Source: Nemania diffusa (lineage: Eukaryota; Ascomycota; Sordariomycetes; Xylariales; Xylariaceae). Taken from it: a DNA stretch of 64,000 nucleotides. Within the stretch, counting starts at the first letter, position 1. Each line of letters opens with the position of its first letter. A model generated the notes under the pieces. It was given only the letters and a program-made list of their open reading frames with translations. It had not been told where the DNA came from and did not search any database. The stretch is taken from assembly GCA_038501195.1 (NCBI GenBank), contig JBBPUQ010000011.1, forward strand, positions 1 to 64,000, written 5' to 3'. This document shows positions 12,764-28,100 of the stretch, in pieces. Position numbers and translations under genes: made by a program.

Positions 12764-15084
12764 TAAAATAAAACTATATTTATTAACAAATTAATAAAAT
12801 CAATAAATAGTTTTATTATTTAAAGCTATTTTTGTATTTTTTTAGTTAATTTTAAAATAACAAACAGCATTTTAAACTAAAAGCAACTTTTTTATAAAGC
12901 TGCTAATTATTAATTAATTAATAACAACATATTTTTACTTTTAAATTTTTGCTTTTTTAACTGTTTTTATAGCTAAAGCAACATTGTTATTACTAGCTTT
13001 ATTTTTAAACTTATTTTTTACAACTTTAAAAGTTTGTTAAACTATATTCTGCTTAATTAAATTTTTTAATTTATTTTTATTGTTAGTAAAAACAATCGTT
13101 TTAATTTTAGCACTTTTTTTGCTTTATATTAATAATTTAAAGTTGTTAATAATACTTTAGCTAACTAAAGCTTTTGTTTAATTATAAATATATTTACAGT
13201 TTATAATATTCAAATATAATAATTTTTATAAACTTTTTATTACAAGCAATAACAGTATTTACTTTTAAATAGCAAATAGTTAAAACAAAATCTTTTATTT
13301 TTTTTAAAAACTTTAAAATTTATAAAAATTAATAAAAGTATTGTTTATTAGTTTTTTTAAATAATTTACTATATAATGTTTTTTACAGCTTTTTTGTTTT
13401 ATATATTGCAATTTAATAGCTATATTTGCTTTAGCTATAAATTTAAAGCTAGCTAATATATTTTCAGCTATATTACTAGCAGCAAGTTTATTAACGTTTA
13501 CTTTAAAAATAATATATATAACTTTGTTAGTAATAATAAAAAAAGTAATAATGTTTTTATTTATACGCTATTATTTATAGTAGAAATTACTATTTAATTT
13601 ATATTAGTAAAACTAGTAATAAGTTACTATAGTTAATATTTAGTACTAGTTTTTTATAACAAAGCTAGAAATTATAAAGCAGTTATTACTGCTACAAATA
13701 CAAAAATAATTAAAAAATACAAAAAGCAAATTTTTCGCTGCTATTACTATTGTATAATTAATAATAAATAGTAAATAATTCTTATTAATTAATTTAATGT
13801 TTATATTAAAAAAGCTAAATATATTACTTGTTGTTTACTAAGCTACTATATTATAAGTTTTGCTAACATTTATTAACAGCTATAGTTTATTGTTTATAAA
13901 GTTTAAAAATGTAGCAACTTTAAGTATTTTTATATTTATATAAATATTACAATAGTTATAATATAGTTTTAATATAGCTAATACTATAAAAAAGTTAAAA
14001 ACAAAAAATAGTAGTAATTAAAAAACAAAATATATAAAAAACTAAATATTTTATTTTTTAACTTTATATAAATAAAATATATAAAAAAAAATTATATACT
14101 ATATATATTAATAAAAAAATAAAACATATTTATATTTACAAAATAAAACTAGTAAATAAAAAACTTACTTTATAATTTATAATAAGTTGTACTATAAATT
14201 TTAATATTATATATCTGTACATTTTTTACTTTGTTATAGTTGTAAATAATTTATACTTATATTATTTTTACAGTTAATAATATTTTAACTAGTAAAACTT
14301 TAGTTTTATTATAAAAAAAGTACTAAATTAACTAAAAGTTATTTAAATAAGCAGCAAAAAGCTTTTATATATTTTTGCTATAAAAAAAGTTTTTTTTTTT
14401 TATAAAAAATTAGTAATAACTTAGCTATTTTATAAATATATTAATATATATATATAGCAAAAAATAAAGTATATAATAAAAAAAAACTTAAAAACAAAAT
14501 ATTTAAAAAAATAAACAAGTATTTTTAATAAAAAAAAATGTAAAAAAGAAAAAAGTAAACATTTTTAAAATAAAAAGTTGTAAAAAATAAAAAAGTAAAA
14601 AAAAATAAAATAAAAAAATAAATAAATATAAAATATTTTATTTTTTAATTTTTTAGTTAAAACTAAAAATATTTAAATATTAAAATAACTATATATTAAA
14701 TATTTTATTTTTTAATAAGCTATTTAAGTAACAAAATAATTATATATTAAATATTTTGTTTTTAATATATATAGTTAAATATAAAAAAATAAAAAATAAT
14801 AGTAAATAATAGTTATTAATAGTTAGTTAAATATTAACTACTAATACTATAAACTTATAATATATTTTAAAAAAGTTTAACAATTTATTTAACTAAAAAT
14901 AAAAACTGTTATAGTTAAAAATTTATATATATATAATAAATTTAATATATATAAATAAACAAATTTATAACTATTTATTATTTAATAATATATTAGCTTA
15001 TTGTTATAAATATATAACTGCATTATTAAATAATAACTAGTTTATATATTAAATATATTGTTTAATATTTAATTAAGTAAATAA

Positions 15085-15460
15085 TAAAAAAGTAAAAAAA
15101 AGCAAAAAATATAACATAATATTTAATGTTTTTATTAAATATATAATTAAAAAATAAAAAAACATAAAAAATATAACACTAGATTTATTATTTTTATTAA
15201 ATATATAGTTAAAAAGTAAAAAAAAGCAGAAAATATAACATAATATTTAGTATTTTTATTAAATATATAGTTAAAAAGTAAAAAAAAGCAGAAAATATAA
15301 CACAATATCTAGTGTTTTTATTAAGTACATAATTAAAAAGTAAAAAAAAGCAGAAAATATAACACAATATTTAATGTTTTTATTAAATATATAGTTAAAA
15401 AATAAAAAAGTGTAAAAAATGCAACATAATATCTAATGTTTTAATTAAATGTATATAGTT
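15085..15460. repeat. ~63-bp minisatellite, six units (array 1)
   Basis: About six units of roughly 63 bp, each with an A-rich half (AAAAAAAGCAGAAAATATAA) and a half reading TTTTTATTAAATATATAG. The last unit differs, reading TCTAATGTTTTAATTAA. Related arrays end the same way at 29570 and 49430. Copy number is six here against four in the duplicate. Confidence 0.82.
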
Positions 15461-15540
15461 AATATAAAAAAAATAAAACAAAATTTTAACTAAATTAAAC
15501 AAGTGCTTAAAGTTAACTTTAACTTATAACTTGTTACAAT

Positions 15541-17495
15541 TTAATAAAATTAAAAACTTATTTGTTTAAATTAAATTATTTAAAAAAAAAAAAATAAAAC
15601 TTTATAAGTTTTTAAAATAAATAAAAACGAAAAGTAATAATAAAATCAGTAGAAAATATAAAATAAAACTATATAAAAAATATATAAAAAAGTTTAATTT
15701 TAAAAATTTAAATTTAAAAAAAAAATTTAATAAAAAAATTTAATAGATTTATTAATAAATATTATAGTAAATTATATATAATTTTTAATAATAATTAAAT
15801 ATAAAAAAACTAATATATAAAAAAAAAAAAAAAAAAAATAAATTAAAAAACATAAAAAATAAAATAAAAAAAAATATAAAAATAATAAATATATTTAGTA
15901 TTTTTAATATAAAATATATAGTAAATAATATATTTTTTAACATTTTATAAAAGTAATAAAAAATATATTAGTTTTAAAATAAATTTAAAATATAAAAAGC
16001 ACTATAATAATTTTAATTATAAAAATACTATTAAATTAAAAAAAAAAAAAGTTATTTTTATTTTAATTAAATTATAAAAAAATAAATTAAAAAATTTTTT
16101 AATACTTTATAAAAGTATTAAAAAATATACTAGTTTTAAAATAAGTTTAATTTATAAAAAACACTATAGTAATTATAACTATAAAAATACTATTAAATTA
16201 AAAAAAAAAAAAAGTTATTTTTATTTTAATTAAATTATAAAAAAATAAGTCAAAAATTTTTTTAATATTTTATATAAATATTAAAAAATACATTAGTTTT
16301 AAAACAAGTTTAACTTATAAAAAATACTATAATAACTATAATTATAAAAATATTATTAAATTAAAAATTTTTTAAAATTATAAAATTAACTATAATATAA
16401 AAAATAAATATTTTTTTAATTAAATTATATAATTTAAATAAATAAAAAAAACTGATTTAAATAATATAAATAGTTATATAAAATAAACTAAAAACTGCTT
16501 TTAATATTAAAATAAAATAAAATTTTAAAAAATATTAATATATATTGATTTATAAATAAATTTAATATTTTGAATTTTTAAATTAATAAACTAAACTTTA
16601 TATTAATAAAAAAAAAAAAAAAAAAAAAAATAATAGTATAAATAGTTAAAAGAATTTTTAAAAAATTATATTATATATATTAAAATTTAAAAAAAAAAAA
16701 AAAAAAAATAAATCGAATTTATAAATAAATTAAATAAATAAAATTAATAACTTATAATAGTTATAACAAAGTATTATTTTAAAATTTATTAAAATAAAAT
16801 TTAAGTAAAATTACTAATAGCTCTGCTTTAATTAGTTTTAATAAAATTAAAAATTTATTTGTTTAAACTAAGTTATTTAAAAAAAAAAAAGTAAAACTTT
16901 GTGAATTTTTAAAATAAACAAAAACAAAAAGTAATAATAAAATTAGCAGAAAATATAAAATAAAACTATATAAAAAATATATAAAAAAATCCAATTTTAA
17001 AAACTTAAATTTAAAAAAAAAATTAATAAAAAAATTTAATAGATTTATTAATAAACATTATAATAAATTATATATAATTTTTAATAGTAACTAAATATAA
17101 AAAAACTAATATATATAAAAAAAAAAAAAAAAAAATAAACTAAAAAATATAAAAAATAAAATAAAAAAAAATATAAAAATAATAAATATATTTAGTATTT
17201 TTAGTATAAAATATATAGTAAATAATATATTTTTTAACATTTTATAAAAGTAGCAAAAAATATATTAATTTTAAAATAAGTTTAAAATATAAAAAATATT
17301 ATAATAACTTTAACTATAAAAATACTATTAAATTAAAAAAAAAAAAAAGTTATTTTTATTTTAATTAAATTATAAAAAAATAAATTGAAAAATTTTTTAA
17401 CACTTTATAAAAGTATTAAAAAATACACTAGTTTTAAAACAAGTTTAATTTATAAAAAGCATTATAATAACTGTAACTATAAAAATACTATTAAA
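15541..17495. repeat. Second, heavily mutated block of the subtelomeric array
   Basis: It starts in mid-unit (equivalent to about 475 bp into the long unit), runs to 16025, then contains two consecutive short units (16026-16200 and 16200-16365), one complete long unit (about 16365-17335) and a last short unit (17336-17495). The diagnostic palindrome has decayed to AATACTTT-ATA-AAAGTATT at 16101-16119. C and G content is lower than in the telomere-proximal block. Confidence 0.85.
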
Positions 17496-17499
17496 TAAT

Positions 17500-20400
17500 A
17501 ATTATTATATATTATAAAAAGTATAATTATTTCAAAGATATTTTAAATATTTTGCTATAAATTTTTTAATATTATAAATATATTATTTACGAAATAAAAA
17601 ATAATGTTTTAATAGTATTAATTTTTTGTTTATTTAATAAAATCGATAACATTAAATATTTTTAATAAAGTTTAAAAACCGAAATTATAATTATAATATT
17701 TAGAGCTAAATTAAAACATTAAAAATAAAAACTATTATAACTATATAAAATATTAAAATAATTCGACATTTTTTAAATTGTTATAATAGTTAATATAAAT
17801 ATAATAACAATAAAAAAAACTTTTTATTAATAAAAATAATTATATTAAAACAAAAAAAAACATAAAAATTAATTTTAATTTATATAAAAATTATATTAGC
17901 TTTTTTTTTATTATATAAAGTAATAAATTTACTTTAAAATAAATTACGTTATATTTAATATAATTTAATATTTAATTTATTTTTTAAAGTTATATTATAT
18001 TATATTATAAAATATAATATAACTTTTAATATAGTTGCAATATTAAAAAACAAATTTATTATTTTATAAAAAGTTTTATTTATTAAAGTTTTATTTATTA
18101 ATATATAATTTTTAAAATAGCTATATAATTATATAGCTATATAACTATATAATTATATTATATAGTTATAAAATAAATTATTTATAAAAAAATTTTACTT
18201 GTTTTTAAAATATTTAATAGTTTTGTTATTTAGTAGTTATAAGCTATTTTATTGTTTTATTTTTTAAAACTACAATAATTAGCAGTTATTTTTCTTTTTA
18301 TATAAAATATACATTATATTTTTATTTTTGCTTTTTTATATTTATTTAACTATTTTGTTTTTTTTTTAGTCGAAATATTTTTTACTAAAATAAAATATTT
18401 TCTATTTAATATTAATAAATTTATAATATATAAATTTTTGTTATATTTTCTGTTTTATTAATTTATTAAATAAGTTTTTTTTAAAAGTAAATTTTCAATT
18501 AATTAATTAATATAAGATTTTAATAAATTAGTTGATTTTATTATACTTTTATAAAATCTTTTTTTTTTATTTTTTCTATAACTTTTTTTTTTAAAAATTA
18601 GCAGATTTTAGCTAAATAAATTTTCAATTGCTATATTTAAAAAAGTTTTTATTTTTAAATAACTTTTATTAATATATATTTAGCAATTATTATTAATTTG
18701 TATATATAATTGCAGCTATTTGCTGCTTTTTAAATTTTTGTTTTTAAAAAGCAAATAAGTTTTAAATCTTAAAATTAAAAAAAATTCTTGTTTTTAAACA
18801 ACTTTTATTAACATTTATTTAGCAATTATTATTTATTTATATATATAGTTATAACTAGTTACTGTTTTTTTTAATTAAAACTTTCGTTTTTAAAAACATT
18901 TATTAACAACTATACTTAATTTATATAATATTTATTTAAATTTATTTAATTATTTACTTTTTTAACAATTTTAAACTATTTATAGCTTAGCTATTGTTTT
19001 ATTAACTTATAAAAAAAACTATATATTGTTTTTTAAGTAATTATATTAATTAAAAAAGCTTTTTTTTATATAAGTTTAATCGGAATATATAGTAAAGTAT
19101 TAATTATAGTATTATATTATTATTACAAACTTATTTTTAAAAGCTTTTATAACTATTTAAAACGATAAAATAAAATAAAATACTAACTTTTTAATTTTTA
19201 AACTTAATATACTATATAATATATATATATATAATTAAAAAATATAGCTGCTAGTAATAAAAACTATATTATTTAATTTTTTTAATATTAATAAAAAACT
19301 CACTTTAAAATTTACTAAATTTTTTTTCTGTAGTTATAAAACAAATACAACAACATAAAAAAAAAACTAAACTTTATACTATTAGTATATATAAACAAAA
19401 AAGCTATAATTATTTAATATAATTTATTTATAGCAAAAATTAAAATAGCAGCAAGTTATAATATATATAAACAGAATATAATAATTATAATATATTATTT
19501 AGTATATATTTATTTCAATAATATATTAAGTATTTTTTTATAAATATTAAAATATTATATTTAAAAAATTTATATAATAAAAAATAACAAATAAGCTATA
19601 GCAATTTATTATTTATTTAGTTTATATAGTAAATGTAATAAATAAAATAAATAAAATTAACAAAATAAATTAAAAAAATAAAGCAAAAATATTTAATAAA
19701 ATAGAAATAACAAGATTTTAATTGTTATTTAATAAATAAAGTAGTAAAAATAAAAACAAAAACAACTATATAAAATATTAAAATAGTTCGATGTTTTTTA
19801 AATTGTTATAATATTTGATATAACTATAATAATAGTAAAAAAAGCTTAGTAATAATAGGAAGAGCTTTTTAATAGCAGAAATAATTATGCTAAAATATAA
19901 AATAATTTAAAAACTGCTTTTAATTTATATAAAAAATATATTAGTTTTTTGTTTATTAAACAAAGTAATAAATTTACTTTAAAATAAATTACATTATGTT
20001 TAATATAATATAATATTTAATTTATTTTTTAAAGCTATATTATATTATATTATAAAATATAATATAACTTTTAATATAGTTGTAATATTAATAAATAGTT
20101 TTATTATTTTATAAAAAATTTTATTTATTAATATATAAAGTTTAATATAATTATATAATTATATAGTTAAAAAAAAAGTTAATTATATTTAAAACTTATT
20201 TATTTTTAAAAAGCAATTTAACAATTTATTATTTTAATAATTATAAAATATACTGTTGTTTTATTTTTTAAAATTGCAGCAGCTAAATAATGTTTTTTTT
20301 TTTTATAACGTAAATTTTATACTTATATTGTTGCACTTTTATATTTATTTAATCATTTTTTTTTTTTTGTTTTTAATATATTTTATTATAAAATAAAAAG

Positions 20401-23400
20401 TTAATAAAGTTAATATTTAAATATTTATAATATTTAAATATTTATTACATTTTGTTTTTTATTTATTTATTTTTTATTAATCTTAGTTAAAAATAAAACA
20501 TTTTTATAATTAATATTTATATATTTATAATATATAAACATTTATTATATTTTATTTTTTATTTGTTTTATTATTATCAGTTTTTTTTAAAAATAAAAAC
20601 TACATATTGTTAAATTATTATATATTTATAAATGTCTTTTTTTTATTTCTTTTTTTTCTATTTTTTCTATATCTTGTTTTTTTTTTGCTAAAATATCTAT
20701 ATTGTTAATAGCGTTTTATTAAATATATATCCAATCGCTCGATTTAAAAAAATTTTTATTTTTAAGTAGAACTTGTTAACATTTGTTTAATATTATAAAC
20801 TATTTTTATATTTTATTACAACTATTTATTTATTAGTTTTAACTAAAGTTTTTATTTTAAATATATTTATTAACAATTATACTTAAATTATATAATATTT
20901 ACTTAAATTTATTTAATTATTTGTTTTTATTTACAATTTTTAGCTATTTATAGCTTTGCTACCGTTTTATTAACTTATAGAAAAAACTATATATTATTTT
21001 TTAAATAACTATATTAATCGAAAAAATAGCTGTTTATATAAATAAAAACAGAATAAATAGCAAAAAAAAATTTGCTATATTATATTATTGCTGCAAACTT
21101 ATTTATTATAGTTTTTATAATTATTTTAAGCTATAATATAAAATTAAATATTAACTTTTAAATCGCTAAACTTAGCAAATTATATAATATTTATATATAT
21201 TATCGAAAAATATAGCTGTTATTAATACAGATTATATTATTTAAATCTTTTAATATTAGCAAAAAACTTGCTATAGATTTTATAAAATTGTATTTTTGTA
21301 AATATTAAACAAAGCTAATCAAACTAATAAAAAGCTAAACTTTTTTTTATAAAAGTATAAAAATAAAAAAGCTATTATTATATAATATAGTTTAATAATT
21401 AAAAAACTTAATATAATAACAATTTATAATATATATAAATAAAATATAGTAATAATAGTATATTATATAAAATATAGTTATTTTAAAAATATATAAAATA
21501 TTCTGCTATAAATATTAAAGCATTATATTTAAAAACTTAAAAATATAAACAGTAGTAAATAAGCAATAATATTTTATTATAAAAAATATTTAAACAGCAA
21601 ATATAGTAAATATAGTAAAAGCTATATAAACAGAAAAATTCAAATCGTTTTATAATAAATTAAATAACAAAAATAATAATAGAAACAACTATATAAAAAA
21701 CTAAATTAATTTGATATTGCTTAAATTGTTGCAATAATTAATACAAGCTTAATAATAGTAAAAAAAACTTTTTAATAGCAAAAATTATTTATATTTAAAA
21801 AAAAAAAAGTATAAAAGTTTATTTTAATTTATATTTAAATTAGTTTAGTTTTAGTTTTATTAAATAAAAAAGTAAGTTTAACTTAAAAAAAATAACATTA
21901 TATTTATTATAATATAATATTTAATTTATTTTTTAAAACTATATTATATTATATTATATAATATAATATAACTTCTAATATAATTATATAATTATAAAAT
22001 AATTTGTTTTATTTTTATAAATTTTAGTATAATTTCATAGTTATAAAATTATAAAATAAATTACTTATATATAAAGCTTATTAGTTTTTAAAGCACAATT
22101 AATACTTTTATTACTGTTATTATAATATATGCTTTTTTTAACTTTTTAAAGTTTTAGCAGCTAACTATTAATCTGTTTTTTTTTGTAATATAAACCTTGC
22201 TTTTATATTATTATAATTTTATATTTATATAGCTGCTTTATTTTTTTTTTTTTTTAAATAGCTTATATTAAACTAAAATATTTGCTTTAGTTAATATTTT
22301 TATATTTATTATATCTAATTATTGCTTATGTTTTGTTTTTTATTTGTTTTTTATTAACTTTTACTTAAAAATAAAATCTTAATAAATCGGTTAATTTTTT
22401 TTTATAAAATCTACTTCTTTTATTTTTTTTATAACTTTTTTTTTTTTAAATTAATAAATTTTAACTAAATAAGTTTTTAATTTTTATATTTAAAAGAGTT
22501 TTTGTTTTTAAACAATTTTTATTAATATTTATTTAGTAATTACTATTAATTTGTATATATAGTTGCAATTATTTGCTACTTTTTAAATTTTTGTTTTTAA
22601 AAAATAAATAAGTTTTAAATTTTTAAATTTAAAGGAGTTTTTATTTTTAAACAACTTTTATTAACGCTTATTTAGCAATTATTATTAATTTATATTTATA
22701 GTTACAACTATTTGCTACTTTTTATATTTTTTTTTTTAAAAAACAAATATTAAAAATTATAAATAAACTAAATAATATCAGCTTTTATATATATTAAAAT
22801 ATTTAACTTTTCTGTTTTTTTTTAGAAATTTTTAAATTATAAAGTTTTTTTATTGCTTTATTATATTATAAAAAAAAACTATATATTGTAATTGTAATAA
22901 CTTTATTAGTTTAAAAATCTATTTTTTATATAAGTTTAATCGAAATATTTGTTATAATATAAATAATTCTGCAGTATTATTTATATAGATCTATTTATAC
23001 AAGCTTTTATAACTATTTACTAAAAAATAATATAAATAATTAATTTTTGATTTTATAAATTGTTTAAATTATATAATATTATAACTATATTTAAAAAATA
23101 TAAATTGCAATATTGTACAAACTAGTTCTTTTTTAGCTTTTTGCTTTTAAAAAAATCGCGCTAATAAATCAAATAACAAATAGCTTTACTGCTTAATTTA
23201 TATATTTTAAGTTCTAGATTATTTTTAAACAATTAATACTAAAAACTATTAGATTATTTTTTTATAAATATATCTAAAAAATATTTAAATATTATAAACA
23301 TATAATTTTTTATTAATAAAATATAAAAAAAAAACATTAGTAATTTTATAATATAATATAAAAATAAAAAGATTTATTTAAAATAATAAATCTAATACTA

Positions 23401-25600
23401 TAACTAATAATAAAATTATAGCAATATATTATACAATATATTATTTTTTTTGTTTTATATTTGACATTTTAGCTTAAATAATAAACTATTGTTTCGTTAA
23501 ATTTTAAAATACTAATAATAATTAGTAAATATTATCAATTTATTTTTATTTTATTTAAATTGATATAATAGTTAAAAATGCTAATATAATTAAAAATAAA
23601 AAGATTTAATTTATATTTCTATAAATAATAAAATAACAAAAGCAAAAACAAAAATAATTATATTAAAAACTAAAATAATTTAATATTATAACTTTAATAT
23701 AACAACACGATACTTTTTAGTAGCAAAAATTACTATAACAAAAAAGCCTAAATATAACAATTTATTTAAATAGTTTAATCTATATATAAATTTAATTAGT
23801 TTAGCTTTTATTAAATAAAATAGTATAAATATTAAATTTAATTAAATTAATGTTATATTTATTATAGCAACTATTTTAATATTTTATTAAAAAATATATT
23901 ATTTTATATTAAATAATATAATATAATTTTTAAAATAATTATATAATTAAAAAATAAATTTAATATATTTTAAATAATTTTATTTTTAATATATTAGCTT
24001 TTTATTTTTTTTTTTTTTTATATTAATTTAGCTATATTAACTATATAATATTATAACTTTATATATAATAAATAAAATTATTAAAAAAAAATAATATAAA
24101 ATATATATAAATAAAAATTAATAATAAGTTATATAGTTATAAACAAAAAAATATTAATATAAAATATTCTTATTAATTAATATATTAAAGTTATTTACTT
24201 TTTTTTTTTAGTTATTAATATTGCTATTAATAAAAGTATTATTTGTACTAATATTATCCGAACTAATATTTATATTAATTATGTTATTGCTATTAACTTT
24301 GTTTTGTTTTATCTAGTTTTTTTATATAATAAGTTTTAAAAATAGTTTTTGTTGCTTTTATAAATAGCAATATATAATAATAAATATTTACTTATTAATA
24401 GTTACTAAAATTAAATAGTTTATTATAATACTAAAAAAATCGAGCTATATAAATAAATCGATTAATAAAAAAAAAATATCTACAATATAAAAATATATAC
24501 TAAAGTAATAAATCTAATTTTTAAAGTAAAAAATAAAACTATATATAAACATTAATAAAAGTTGTTTAAAATAAATATATGTTTTATTATTTAAAAATAA
24601 TTAAATAAAATACTATATAAATAACTTAAACTTTAAATAAATATTATATATATAAACAATATTTTTTAAAAACTTATAGCTATAATATATTATATAATAT
24701 ATTTAAATTATTTCTAGCTTAAACTACACATTAGCAAATAAAATAAATATAAATACAATAAATAATAAAATTTCATTAAATAGTTAAATTATTATTATAT
24801 ACTATATTAATTGTTGTTATAGCAAATTTTTTAAAAAGCTTAAACAGCAATATATAAAACTAAATAAAAAAAACTTAAATTCGACATAATAAAATAATTA
24901 TATAAATAAAAATTTAATATATTCAAAGTTTAATATAATAAAAATATATATTATTATATAAACTTAACAATAGTTAATTTAATTATTTAATAATATATTA
25001 TATAGTTTTTATTTTATATATAGTTTTTTTTAATAAATTTAAACTTTTATATATTAATAAATAAAAGTTTTAGCTAACTATAATAATATATTTTTTAAAC
25101 TACTAAATATCGAATAAATATATATTAACTAAAAACAAACGTTATTTTTATTAAAGTCTTTTATAACATATTTTTTTTTAAAGCAGTACTACTAAGCTAT
25201 AATAGATATAAATAATATATTACTTTTAAATAATATTTTGCTATCTATTAAAAATATTTTAGTTTTGAACTTTTTTAGTACTAAAAAAATTTTAATATAT
25301 AATTTATATATATTTATTACTATTAAAATATAAAAATAACTGCTATTTAAATTTAGCTACTTTTTATATAATATATTATTAATAGCATTAATAAATAAAT
25401 TAGTTTTAGCAATATAAAGTTTATAAGTTTTAAAAAAGTTGAAATTATAAATATAAATAATTATTTATAGTATAAATTTAAAAGTTTTGCTATATAGTTT
25501 TTACGTTTTGTTTTAATAGTTATACAATTTTATATAGTTTTATATTTAAACAATATTAATCTATAATATTGTTTTAAATAATATATTTATTTCTATAGCA
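17500..25600. repeat. Four diverged ~2-kb direct repeats
   Basis: A recognisable lead (ACTATATAAAATATTAAAAT and variants) recurs near 17725, 19746, 21668 and 23640. A second landmark, the alternating tract around TTATATTATATTATA, recurs near 17990, 20035, 21945 and 23900. Periods are roughly 1.9-2.05 kb. Divergence includes indels, and the fourth copy is the most diverged; its right limit is uncertain because it overlaps the left arm of the inverted repeat. No intact reading frame is present. Confidence 0.6.
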
Positions 25601-28100
25601 TTTTATAATATATTTCGATATAACTATTTATTATTAATATATAGTTAAAAAAAAAAAAAATATATTTAAACTAAAATTATATTTATAAAATATAGTATAT
25701 ATTATTTTATAACATTATTAAATAGCTATATTATATTATATTTATAAACTATATTTTTAAAGCTAAAGCTGTAGGTTTTTTTTTTCTGCTTATTTTTTAT
25801 GTAATAACTAAACTTTATTTTTTATATTTAAAATTATAAAAAAAATATACTGCTTTTATATATAAGCTAAAAAAGTTTAATAAATAACTAGTTTATATAT
25901 AAATACTTTAAACACTAATTAGTTTAAAATTATTTATAAAAAAATATAATATTAAATAAAGCAAATATAGTAAACTTTTTAATAAATTTAATAAATTAAA
26001 TAATATATATAAACAAAAAAATATTAAAATAATATATTAAAACAATAAAAAATAGATTATATATAGCATAATTTATAAATAAAAAAACTTATATTATTTA
26101 TAATAATAAAAACTAGCTTAAGTTAACAGTTGTAAAATATAACTATAAAATATAGCACTTATAGCAAATGCTATAATAAAATATAATATTTTGTAGTAAA
26201 ACTTCTAGCATATTATACAGTTGTTTTTTTTAACTGTAAAAAGTTTAAAAAAAACACTTAATATTTATAAATTACTTATATATAGATATATTTGCTTAAA
26301 TCTAATAAAATATTCTTATAAAATCAAAGTTAAAAATAAACAGCTTAAACTAAAATATATTAAATAAAACTAAATATTTATTAAATATACAAAAATACTA
26401 TTTATATATATTATATACTTTAACTTAATATAAAACAAATATAATTAACTATAAATTAACTAGCTTTTTAATTAAGTTTAAAAAACTGATGTTTTTAAAT
26501 AAGTTTTAAAAATAATAATATAAAATAAATTTTTTAAAAGTACTATCGTTTTTACAAACTATATAGTTTAAACAATTAAACTTATATAGCAATATAAGCA
26601 ATAGTTTAATTATATAAGCTTTATTTTTAAACTTAATTATATATAATAAGTTTTAAAAACTAAAGTTTACTTAAATAATATTTAAATTAATCAAATCGAA
26701 ATTTATAGCAAATATATATTTGCAGTAAAATTTTAATATAGTTATTTTTAAAATATTACTAACAATTATATTTTTAATATTATATTTTTATATAAAAAAA
26801 ATAAAACTTAAAAAATAGCTTAACTTATACTTATTATATAACTTTTTTAAATATTGCTAAAAATTATTAATATATTTATATAAAATATAATATTACATAT
26901 AAATATAAATATTAGCATTTTTAATTTTAACTTTAGTTTAAAAATTGTTAATTTTAGCTTTTATTTATATAAATATTATAAAATATTAGTTAACAATAAT
27001 AATTAAACACAAATAGTTAAATGTTAATAATATATAATTATTTACAAAAAATACTTATATATTGAAAAAAAAATATATATAATATAATATTTTAATACAG
27101 AAATAAAATACAGAAATATTAAATATATAGTATTAAATCTACTTAAATCAAATATTTTAAACTTAATATTATATATTGTATAAAATATAATCGATTAAAA
27201 AATATAATATATATTTTGTAATATTAAACTAAAAAAAAATAATATATAAAACAAATAAAAAATATAATTAAATAAAGTATTAAAAAACTAGAGCTAAATA
27301 ATATAGCTATTAATATTATATATTTATATAATTAATAGCTATTACTACATTATAAACAAATATTTTTTAATAAACTAAAACAATAGTTTAAACTTTTAAT
27401 TATTAAATAATAGTTGTTAATATAATATTTTTAAGTTCTATAGCTATAAATATAATACAATTACATTTTATATATTTTTTATAAAAAATGTTTTGTTATA
27501 AATACTAAGATTTTTATTTGTTATATAATTTGCTATTTTAATTAAAATATTGCTATTTTTATATTAGTTTTTTTCTGCAAATATTAATTAAATATAAAAA
27601 TAGCTATAAATATATAAATATATATTAACTAAATTAATAATTTTATATAGTAATAACAGTTAAAATATATAGTTAAAAAATTATATAGCTATATAATATA
27701 ATATAATTAAATTAAAAAAAGAAGTTAAAAAATAAAAACTGTTTAAATAAATTAAACCTATTTTTTAACTATTATATTTATAACATATTATTAAATAAAT
27801 AAAAAATAAAACTTTATATTATAAATTTTATTGTTTTAAATTTTTATATAAATAACTTGTTATTAATATTATATTAAAAAATAAAATATATTATAGTTAT
27901 AAACTAAATTGTATATTTTATTAATTTAAAGCTATATTTTATTAAAGTTATATTTAATAAAATAAAGAAATCGCTATTAAAGCTACAAATATTAAAGAAA
28001 TTTTTACAGCTTAATAATAAATAAAACATATGAAATAGCTTTATAAGCAGCAGTAGCTAGGTTTAATATAATAAAATAAAACAAATAAACAAAAAAAAAA
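24180..28100. repeat. Left arm of large inverted repeat
   Basis: The reverse complement of 32560-36480 aligns here at many points with constant coordinate sum near 60,660: 24320 with 36330, 24718 with 35940, 25951-26016 with 34645-34710, 26130-26200 with 34440-34530, 26341-26450 with 34210-34320, 27170-27240 with 33420-33490 and 27895 with 32765. The inner edge is gradual. Confidence 0.75.

Larger units (their letters stand above)
8336..15541. repeat. ~7.2-kb duplicated AT-rich segment, copy 1
   Basis: The whole segment is repeated in the same orientation at about 42520-49507. Matching landmarks include the left edge (8351 with 42541), the 172-bp tandem repeat, a Lys/Ala-rich fossil frame, the frame ending at 11878 (with 45988) and the right edge ending TTGTTACAATT (15541 with about 49506). 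The two copies differ mainly by C/T and G/A changes, and copy 1 keeps more C/G. No terminal inverted or long direct repeats were found at the edges, so whether it was a transposon or a segmental duplication is open. Long-unit array lies on both sides of this copy but not of copy 2. Confidence 0.85.
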
